Below, in pieces: positions 58,973 through 64,000 of a stretch of DNA of 64,000 nucleotides. Every line of letters starts with the position of its first letter. Within the stretch, counting starts at the first letter, position 1. A model generated the notes under the pieces. It did not search any database and was not told where the DNA came from. It saw only the letters and a program-made list of their open reading frames with translations. Both the position numbers and the translations under genes were made by a program. Source of the DNA: Cohnella lupini (GTDB taxonomy: Bacteria > Bacillota > Bacilli > Paenibacillales > Paenibacillaceae). The stretch is from the NCBI RefSeq assembly GCF_003386205.1, contig NZ_QRDY01000009.1, forward strand, positions 62,001-126,000. Reading direction: 5' to 3'.

Positions 58973-59311
58973 TTAATCCTCCGACTCCACGTAACGCTTG
59001 AGTGCTTCCAGCTTGTTCTCCCAATAACGCTCGTAAAAGGCTAGCCAGCGTTTTAATTCCAGCAAGGGATCGGCGTCCAACCGATACCGCGTCTCCCTGC
59101 CGACTTTCCTTTCCTTGACGAGTCCGGCATCCGCTAATATGCGCAGATGCTTGGAGACGGCCGTGCGCGTCATCGGGAAGTGCCCGCTGATCGCGTTCAC
59201 CGGCATCTCTTGATCGACCAGCAAGCGAAGCAGGCCGCGTCTGGTAGGATCCGCTATCGCTTGAAACACGTCGTGCTTGGGCAAGGAAGCCGCTTGATTA
59301 CGCTTCGACAT
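58973..59311 (-). CDS. ArsR/SmtB-type autorepressor
   Basis: 112 residues, winged HTH: DVFQAIADPTRRGLLRLLVDQEMPVNAISGHFPMTRTAVSKHLRILADAGLVKERKVGRETRYRL and a Trp/Tyr-rich C-terminal helix. No Cys metal site, as in the SdpR-type ArsR subgroup that pairs with SRPBCC proteins. Overlaps the SRPBCC gene by 14 bases. Probably represses the shared promoter at 59774-59803. Confidence 0.92.
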   Translation of the reverse strand: MSKRNQAASLPKHDVFQAIADPTRRGLLRLLVDQEMPVNAISGHFPMTRTAVSKHLRILADAGLVKERKVGRETRYRLDADPLLELKRWLAFYERYWENKLEALKRYVESED

Positions 59312-59729
59312 AAGTGCCCAGCTTCCGCACTAAGCCTACCCAACCGCCGTTCATCCGCTCGCGGACCAAGTCATGCGGCTCTCCGAATTCGGTCTGCATA
59401 TCCGCATTCCATCCGCTATGAATCAAGGTAAACTCGGTTTGATCGCCTTTCTCCTCCAATTCGAAGGTAAGCGTCCAGTCTTTGCCCCACGTAAAAGAGA
59501 GCCGGTTGGGCGGATCGACTACGGTTACCTTGCAAGGCGATTTACCGTAAGGGCCGGCGTCGAGGTGAAATTCATTCCCGACTTCCGGAATGAAACCGAT
59601 CGGCGGCATAAACCATGCGGCTATGCCTTCGGTCGTGGAAACGGCTGCCCATACCTTCTGCACCGGAGCATTAAATAGAGATGTCTGACGAATATCGGGT
59701 AAAGTATGGATTTGTGCTTGATCTGACAT
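59298..59729 (-). CDS. SRPBCC (AHSA1-like) domain protein
   Basis: 143 residues, START-like fold: SLFNAPVQKVWAAVSTTEGIAAWFMP at the start, RLSFTWGKDWTLTFELEEKGDQTEFTLIHSGW in the centre, final helix WVGLVRKLGTYVEA. Hydrophobic-ligand-binding family, function generally unknown. First gene of a two-gene operon with the ArsR repressor. GGGAGGAAG precedes the ATG. Confidence 0.9.
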   Translation of the reverse strand: MSDQAQIHTLPDIRQTSLFNAPVQKVWAAVSTTEGIAAWFMPPIGFIPEVGNEFHLDAGPYGKSPCKVTVVDPPNRLSFTWGKDWTLTFELEEKGDQTEFTLIHSGWNADMQTEFGEPHDLVRERMNGGWVGLVRKLGTYVEA

Positions 59730-59750
59730 GCGAGAACTTCCTCCCTGATA

Positions 59751-59803
59751 GGAAACTTTTTGGTTTCCAATTCATTATAGGAAACCAAATAGTTTCATGT
59801 CAA
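59751..59803 (-). promoter_or_regulatory. consensus sigma-A promoter with palindromic operators
   Basis: Minus strand TTGACA (59803-59798), 18-base spacer, TATAAT (59779-59774). GAAAC-type repeats form operators: GGAAACTTTTTGGTTTCC (59751-59768) at the start point, and GGAAACCAAATAGTTTC (59780-59796) within the spacer. Probably bound by the ArsR protein. Confidence 0.75.
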
Positions 59804-59902
59804 CGCCAATTTTTCTAATAAGGGAAACTGCGGATAGTTTGTCCAATCACCTCTCCTTGAATTTTCATAAAATAAACAAAACCATGAAGCGAGGTGAAAA
59901 CC

Positions 59903-60310
59903 ATGACCAAATCCGTTTTTTATAACGCAACCGTAGTCACTCCAATAACAGGCGGCGTACTCATACCGATTCCTCAGACCCCCACCGGACTCGGTGTTGC
60001 TACGGTTATCGTGGACGTTCCCAATATCGTGCCTAGATTCGTCGAAATCATTGCCACAGTCGGAATACAAGGCATCGCGGGCACCGGCAGTTACTTGTTC
60101 CGTATTTTCCGCGGCACGACGGAGATTTATTATTCGCGTGTAGGAATAGAAAGCGCAGTAGAAGAATTCGCACTCAACTCCATTCAGCATATAGATGCCA
60201 ATGCGACTCCTGGATCTCACGCTTACACTTTATCCGTGGAGAAGATCACCGCTGCGCTATCCGCATCCGTCATCGGCCCTATCGAGATTAGGGCTAGCGT
60301 TTACGCTTAA
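59903..60310 (+). CDS. hypothetical protein, 135 aa, beta-rich
   Basis: ATG 59903 with GAGGTG seven bases upstream. Hydrophobic, beta-strand-rich, nearly Lys-free sequence (VTPITGGVLIPIPQTPTGLGVATVIVDVPN... ending VIGPIEIRASVYA) without signal peptide. It resembles the jelly-roll-like C-terminal domains of exosporium or spore-surface proteins in composition, but I see no diagnostic motif. Monocistronic with its own terminator. Confidence 0.6.
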   Translation: MTKSVFYNATVVTPITGGVLIPIPQTPTGLGVATVIVDVPNIVPRFVEIIATVGIQGIAGTGSYLFRIFRGTTEIYYSRVGIESAVEEFALNSIQHIDANATPGSHAYTLSVEKITAALSASVIGPIEIRASVYA

Positions 60311-60335
60311 TTCGGACTAGCCTCTTCCGAACGAG

Positions 60336-60382
60336 AAAAAGCCAACCGAGAAGGAATAATTCCTTCTGCGGCTGGCTTTTCT
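60336..60382 (+). terminator. rho-independent terminator
   Basis: Stem AAAAGCCA(A)CCG...CGGCTGGCTTTT with inner GAAGGAAT-AATTCCTTC; positions 60336-60380; T tract at the end. Serves both convergent genes. Confidence 0.85.
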
Positions 60383-60415
60383 ATTGAACGAGCATTCGAA
60401 TAGTCTGATCTTCAC

Positions 60416-61030
60416 TTACCTAGGACGATCGATCTCGAAGATGTCGCCCAGCTTTGCATAAGCTTTACCCGCTAGTCGGCTGACCGGCTTCAAAGCTTGA
60501 ACGTCGATGTGCAGCTTATCGTCGGACACCGCCTCATCCACGTGAAAGCATACGATTCGTCCGATAAGCAGATCGCATGCCGGGGAGCCTTCTACGCCAC
60601 CGAGCGGAATGGAACGTTCCAGCACGCATTCCATTCGGATCTTCGCTTCCGCGATGCCTGGAATCGCGATCTTCTCGCTTGCGATCGGAGTAAGCCCGGC
60701 GAGGGCGACCTCGCTTTCCTCGGGCGGCAGATTAGCGGCCGTAGCGTTAATCTGTCCGATATAAGATTCGTCGGAAATATGGACGACGAAGGCTCCGTTC
60801 TGGATGGCGTTCCTCGCGGTGTCCTTCGGGGCACCGTTTCTCCTTTGCACGGAAACGGACACCATCGGCGGATTAGCCGCAACGATATTAAAGTAGCTGT
60901 AGGGCGCCGCGTTCAGAACGCCGTCGCTAGACAAAGTCGTAACGAAAGCGATTGGACGCGGCACGATGCTCCCGATTAGCAGCTTATAATTGTCCTGCTC
61001 GCTCTGACTATCCGGATCGATCATTCTCAT
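60416..61030 (-). CDS. flavin reductase-like FMN-binding split-barrel protein
   Basis: 204 residues from ATG 61030, overlapping the esterase stop; GAGGAGC upstream. DNYKLLIGSIVPRPIAFVTTLSSDGVLNAAPYSYFNIVAANPPMVSVSV is the classic flavin-reductase start; later CDLLIGRIVCFHVDE. It probably reduces or binds FMN for detoxification with the neighbouring dioxygenase and esterase. Confidence 0.9.
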   Translation of the reverse strand: MRMIDPDSQSEQDNYKLLIGSIVPRPIAFVTTLSSDGVLNAAPYSYFNIVAANPPMVSVSVQRRNGAPKDTARNAIQNGAFVVHISDESYIGQINATAANLPPEESEVALAGLTPIASEKIAIPGIAEAKIRMECVLERSIPLGGVEGSPACDLLIGRIVCFHVDEAVSDDKLHIDVQALKPVSRLAGKAYAKLGDIFEIDRPR

Positions 61031-61644
61031 AATTGCTCCTCGAATCGAGCCTTGAACCAAGCCGCGGCCGCCTCTACCTCGGAGCCGGTCAGACGATGGC
61101 CGAACCGTTCCCAATGCAGGGTTACCGATGCGCCTGCGTCTGTTAGTAGTCCGCTAAGCTCCTCCGTTTCCTGCGGAACGCAGATCGGATCGTTCTCTCC
61201 CGCGCCGATGAAGATCGGCACTCCCGTTAAGTCGGGCAAAGCCACGTTCCGGATCGGAACCATCGGGTGATGGAGTATCGCGCCTTTAAACGAACCCTCG
61301 TAGTGGAAAAGCAAGCTTCCGGCGATATTGGCTCCGTTCGAGTAACCGATAGCCACCAGGTTATGGCGGTCGAAGCCGTATTGAACGGCCACCTGATCCA
61401 GGAAGTCGCGAAGCTCGCGAGTCCGGAAGACGAGATCCTCCAAGTCGAATACTCCCTCGGCCAGCCTGCGGAAATAACGCGGCATGCCGTTCTCCAATAC
61501 ATTGCCTCGTATGCTGATTACCGAAGATTCCGGCGACACGGCATCGGCTAGCGGGAGCAAGTCGTTCTCGGTTCCGCCGGTCCCGTGCAAGAGAACGAGC
61601 ACGGGAGCCTTTACGTCAGACCCTTGCTTGAAAATATGTTTCAT
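61027..61644 (-). CDS. alpha/beta hydrolase (MhqD-like carboxylesterase)
   Basis: 205 residues. LVLLHGTGGTENDLLPLA (oxyanion region), nucleophile elbow VAIGYSNGANIAGSLL, Asp in IFIGAGENDPI and His in ERFGHRLT. Same size and motifs as B. subtilis MhqD. Overlaps the dioxygenase gene (ATGA) and the flavin reductase gene, so the three form a tight operon. Confidence 0.9.
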   Translation of the reverse strand: MKHIFKQGSDVKAPVLVLLHGTGGTENDLLPLADAVSPESSVISIRGNVLENGMPRYFRRLAEGVFDLEDLVFRTRELRDFLDQVAVQYGFDRHNLVAIGYSNGANIAGSLLFHYEGSFKGAILHHPMVPIRNVALPDLTGVPIFIGAGENDPICVPQETEELSGLLTDAGASVTLHWERFGHRLTGSEVEAAAAWFKARFEEQL

Positions 61645-62591
61645 CCTCGATCAGCCTCCAGCACTCTGACTTGAATAGGCGGCAACAGCCCTTCGATCTG
61701 CTCGCGGTGCTCTTCGAACCATTCCGGCAGCATCAGGCGTTCTCCGATCGAATCCGCCGGTTCATCGCGCGCGAAGCCCGGAGGATCAGTCGCGATTTCG
61801 AAAAGTATTCCGCCCTCTTCCCGAAAATATATCGCATTGAAATATTGGCGGTCAATGATCGGAGTAGGATGCAACTGGTTCTCCTCTACTAGGCTTCTCC
61901 ATCTCGCATGGTCTTCGTCGTCTTTGGCGCGCCAAGCGATATGATGAACCGTACCCGCCCCGCCGATTCCGGGCTCCATAGCCTCCACGTTCACGTCGAT
62001 CACGTTGCCTAGATCTCCGCTAGCCTTGAACCGTGCGAACTCACCATCATTGGCGATCGGTTCAAGACCCATTACCCGTTCAAGCACTTCGGCCGTCTTA
62101 GCGGGAGCCGAGCTGAACAATACGGCACCTCCGAAACCTTTGATCGCTTTATCCGCGGGTACTCCTCCGAAGGACCAGCGACTAAGAGATCCTTCCTCGC
62201 GCTCTACGATTTCCAGACGCAGGCCGTCAGGGTCGGAGGCTTGAAGAAAGGTTTCGCCGAATCTCGTCGCTACGGTCGCGGATACGTTCAGCTTCTCCAG
62301 TCTCTCTTGCCAGAAATCCATGGTGCCGACCGGGATGACGTAAGTGGTTATTCCCACTTGTCCGGCGCCGATGCGTCCTTGCCGGGAGGTCGGCCACGGG
62401 AAGAATGTAATGATCGTGCCGGGGCTTCCCCCTTCATTACCGAAATACAAGTGGTACACTTCCGGCGCGTCGAAATTGATCGTCTTTTTCACAAGTCTTA
62501 ATCCCAATACGCCTGAATAAAAGTCGACCGTTGCCTGCGCGTCCCTTACGAAAGCCGTAACATGGTGAATACCCGTCGTTTGTTGTCTCAT
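61641..62591 (-). CDS. ring-cleaving dioxygenase (MhqO/MhqA-like)
   Basis: 316 residues, two vicinal-oxygen-chelate halves: TGIHHVTAFVRDAQATVDFYSGVLGLRLVKKTINFD and the second metal His in VHHIAWRAKDDEDH; final ligand Glu in GGILFEIATDPPGF. Family members open hydroquinone rings such as 2-methylhydroquinone. GGGAGATGG precedes the ATG; an ATCTT...AAGAT palindrome lies 51 bases upstream. Confidence 0.92.
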   Translation of the reverse strand: MRQQTTGIHHVTAFVRDAQATVDFYSGVLGLRLVKKTINFDAPEVYHLYFGNEGGSPGTIITFFPWPTSRQGRIGAGQVGITTYVIPVGTMDFWQERLEKLNVSATVATRFGETFLQASDPDGLRLEIVEREEGSLSRWSFGGVPADKAIKGFGGAVLFSSAPAKTAEVLERVMGLEPIANDGEFARFKASGDLGNVIDVNVEAMEPGIGGAGTVHHIAWRAKDDEDHARWRSLVEENQLHPTPIIDRQYFNAIYFREEGGILFEIATDPPGFARDEPADSIGERLMLPEWFEEHREQIEGLLPPIQVRVLEADRG

Positions 62592-62641
62592 TTCTATCCA
62601 TCTCCCTTGAATGCTGTTTTTATGTTAAATGAAATTAAAGA

Positions 62642-62657
62642 ATCTTTAAGTTAAGAT
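62642..62657. promoter_or_regulatory. MhqR-type operator upstream of the dioxygenase operon
   Basis: ATCTTTAAGTTAAGAT: ATCTT-N6-AAGAT, similar in size and ends to the ATCTcgaatTcgAGAT MhqR site of B. subtilis. A related site occurs in the regulator promoter. Confidence 0.55.
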
Positions 62658-62710
62658 ATCCATGCCGGAAAGAAGAAATTCTCTCGCAACCAGCTTACAC
62701 TGTTACCGGG

Positions 62711-63160
62711 CTATTTAAAGCCCTTCTCGGCGTATTTGCCAAGCTTCTTCAAGAGTTGGCTTGCGATCTTCTTCTCTTCCTCGCTTAGCCCGCCCACGGC
62801 TTCTCGAATGATGTCCGCGTGCTTAGGGAACACTTCTTCGATCAGCCGATTGCCCTCGTCCGTGATTTCCGCATAGATGAGGCGCCGATCCTCTTGCGAT
62901 GCCTTGCGCTTAACCAAGTTCTTCTGTTCCAGCTTATCCACGACGTACGTGATATTGCCGCTGCTCATCAACACTTTTCCGCCGATTTGCTGCAAGGGCT
63001 GCGAGCCTTTATGGTAAAGCATTTCAAGCACTCCGAACTCCGTTCTGTTCAACCCGTAACGGCGAATGTCCCGGTCCGCGTGGGCGTTGATCCATTGACT
63101 CGCCCTGTTCAAGGCGATGTAGAGGTCTAAGGAATCTTGGTTATAAGGTTTATCCGTCAT
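62711..63160 (-). CDS. MarR-family repressor, MhqR type
   Basis: 149 residues from ATG 63160 (GGAGGTG upstream). MhqR/YkvE-like: SLDLYIALNRASQWINAHADRDIRRYGLNRTEFGVLEMLYHKGSQPLQQIGGKVLMSSGNITYVVDKLEQKNLV, wing RKASQEDRRLIYAEITDEG. Expected to repress the dioxygenase operon and itself until quinones or catechols appear. No Cys of the redox-sensing kind is seen in the visible core. Confidence 0.88.
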   Translation of the reverse strand: MTDKPYNQDSLDLYIALNRASQWINAHADRDIRRYGLNRTEFGVLEMLYHKGSQPLQQIGGKVLMSSGNITYVVDKLEQKNLVKRKASQEDRRLIYAEITDEGNRLIEEVFPKHADIIREAVGGLSEEEKKIASQLLKKLGKYAEKGFK

Positions 63161-63188
63161 CGTCAGCACCTCCTTCGGCGGCCTTTTT

Positions 63189-63243
63189 ATCTTGAATTCG
63201 AATGTCTTGATATTAAGATAATATAAATCGAGACAATTGTCAA
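63189..63243 (-). promoter_or_regulatory. promoter and operators of the MhqR-type gene
   Basis: Minus strand TTGACA (63243-63238), 17-base spacer, TATCTT (63220-63215). GTCTTGATATTAAGAT (63204-63219) covers the -10, and ATCTTGAATTCGAATG (63189-63204) lies next to it. Confidence 0.6.
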
Positions 63244-63249
63244 CAGCTA

Positions 63250-63288
63250 AAAGAGAAGACACCTCGATAGTGAGGTGCCTTCTCTTTG
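63250..63288. terminator. terminator downstream of doxX
   Basis: Stem AAGAGAAGACACCTC / GAGGTGCCTTCTCTT with 6-base loop, T tail; between doxX and the divergent... upstream MhqR promoter. Confidence 0.8.
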
Positions 63289-63296
63289 CCGACCCG

Positions 63297-63668
63297 TCAG
63301 AAGCCGGGAAAATCGGATAACTCGGGCAATTCAATGATGAAGAGGATGACTAGCAGTAACAAAAAAACGATGGCGGCAAGCGTTTGTTTGAAGGTATCCC
63401 TTATCCGAACGTGCGTCAATACGCCTCCGAGCATCGTAACGCCTAACCATAAGGCACCAACTGCGGCCCAGCTTGGTTCCCAGAAGCCGATGACGAGCGC
63501 CGCGACGCCGACCCATTGCACAAGACCGGTAACTACCCGAAACCATTGCGGATATCCGTAGTGATTAAACGAATCGACTTGCATTTTCGTACCCGAGATT
63601 TTACTGAAACCAGCCATCACAAAAACTAGACCTAACAGCCCCTGCAAAACGATCGCTACGACATCCAT
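63297..63668 (-). CDS. DoxX family membrane protein
   Basis: 123 residues from ATG 63668 (GGAGGAG upstream). Four membrane segments; VLQGLLGLVFVMAGFSKISG is the typical DoxX beginning, then YPQWFRVVTGLVQWVGVAALVIGFW. DoxX proteins occur with quinone/thiol stress systems; here it precedes the MhqR-type gene. A TATTAAG-C-CTTAATA palindrome (63710-63724) overlaps its likely promoter. Confidence 0.88.
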   Translation of the reverse strand: MDVVAIVLQGLLGLVFVMAGFSKISGTKMQVDSFNHYGYPQWFRVVTGLVQWVGVAALVIGFWEPSWAAVGALWLGVTMLGGVLTHVRIRDTFKQTLAAIVFLLLLVILFIIELPELSDFPGF

Positions 63669-63709
63669 TTCGGGATCTCCTCCATGTAACTGAGCTTGTT
63701 TAAGCACAG

Positions 63710-63724
63710 TATTAAGCCTTAATA
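63710..63724. promoter_or_regulatory. palindrome in the doxX promoter
   Basis: TATTAAGCCTTAATA, perfect 7-bp arms around a single base, overlapping a possible -10 (TAATAC). Operator candidate. Confidence 0.4.
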
Positions 63725-63725
63725 T

Positions 63726-63755
63726 GGCGCAGTTAACGATTCGGTTAACTGCGCC
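63726..63755 (-). terminator. hairpin downstream of dps
   Basis: Perfect 12-bp stem GGCGCAGTTAAC / GTTAACTGCGCC with 6-base loop, 46 bases after the dps stop. No long U tract. Confidence 0.6.
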
Positions 63756-63800
63756 TGCTTAAAGCACATATTATAGTCTACCCTTATCGATGTCAATCCC

Positions 63801-64000
63801 TTATTTTCCAATGAAGGCATTCAGCATCCAAGCGTGTTTTTCCAAGCCCGTTTTGATGCCAAGAAGCAAATCCGCCGTATCCTCGTCATCGCACGAAATC
63901 GCGACCTTAATGCCTTCCCCTAGCTCCGAAGCCACTTGCTTGAAATCTCGGGCAACGGATTCCGCCATTTGCTCCGCGCCTTCATCGCCGACGGCTTCTT
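63801..64000 (-). CDS. dps: Dps family ferritin-like protein, C-terminal part (cut by window edge)
   Basis: The last 65 residues are visible, on the minus strand from the window end to TAA at 63803-63801. The sequence (GDEGAEQMAESVARDFKQVA, then KVAISCDDEDTADLLLGIKT and LEKHAWMLNAFIGK) is the Dps C-terminal helix region with DEDTADLL and HxWML. DNA protection and iron storage under oxidative stress. Start and ferroxidase His lie outside the window. Confidence 0.9.
   Translation of the reverse strand, partial: EAVGDEGAEQMAESVARDFKQVASELGEGIKVAISCDDEDTADLLLGIKTGLEKHAWMLNAFIGK

Overview
The window looks like chromosome of a spore-forming Gram-positive bacterium of the Paenibacillaceae (Paenibacillus/Cohnella type). 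The signs are an alpha/beta-type spore SASP gene, DUF3243 and DUF4023 small proteins, CsbD, strong AAAGGAGG-type ribosome binding sites, TTG/GTG starts, a LexA box of the Firmicutes type (GAAC-N4-GTTC), a TnrA/GlnR-like regulator and a preQ1-I riboswitch. Genus is an inference; no rRNA or tRNA gene is visible. The window opens inside a secreted S8 protease gene and closes inside a Dps gene. No phage, insertion sequence or CRISPR array was found.

Layout. 1-9.9 kb: S8 protease (partial), a GNAT acetyltransferase, a large membrane-anchored alpha/beta hydrolase, then an RpiR regulator divergent from an ECF transporter operon (S component, fused double ATPase, EcfT, PHP phosphoesterase). 10-16 kb: a DUF3900-like protein, an unusual dihydroorotate-dehydrogenase-like protein fused to a duplicated membrane module, several tiny proteins, peptide deformylase with an XRE regulator. 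16-22.6 kb: a LexA-box-preceded DinG/XPD-type helicase with an N-terminal nuclease-like domain, a 7TMR-DISM histidine kinase divergent from its response regulator, and a cNMP-binding regulator. 22.8-29.7 kb: one sugar operon (two ABC permeases, binding protein, LacI regulator, BadF-type sugar kinase, GH4 phospho-glycosidase) behind a consensus promoter with two LacI-type operators. 29.8-32.9 kb: HtpX, CsbD, a VTT-domain membrane protein, and a 51-bp tandem repeat array.

32.9-47.1 kb is a nitrogen-salvage region for pyrimidines: PreT/PreA, dihydropyrimidinase, an M20-type amidohydrolase, a PucR activator, a class III aminotransferase, a nitrilase-type ureidopropionase and an NMT1/THI5-type ABC importer. 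Directly beside it (47.4-51.1 kb) lies the most interesting locus: tatC and a short TnrA/GlnR-like regulator, divergent from a Tat-exported L-amino-acid-oxidase-like flavoenzyme, a Sec-exported Rid (imine deaminase) protein and tatA, with a perfect TGTNA-N7-TNACA box between them. I read it as a dedicated export system for extracellular amino-acid deamination under nitrogen control.

51.1-64 kb: an LTA-synthase-like sulfatase, MarR, SASP, an ABC-F ribosome-protection ATPase behind a 47-codon leader peptide and attenuator, the queuosine precursor operon queC-queD-queE behind a preQ1-I riboswitch (queC apparently starting at an AUU codon), an SRPBCC/ArsR pair, and an MhqR-type quinone-resistance cluster (MarR regulator, ring-cleaving dioxygenase, carboxylesterase, flavin reductase), DoxX and Dps.
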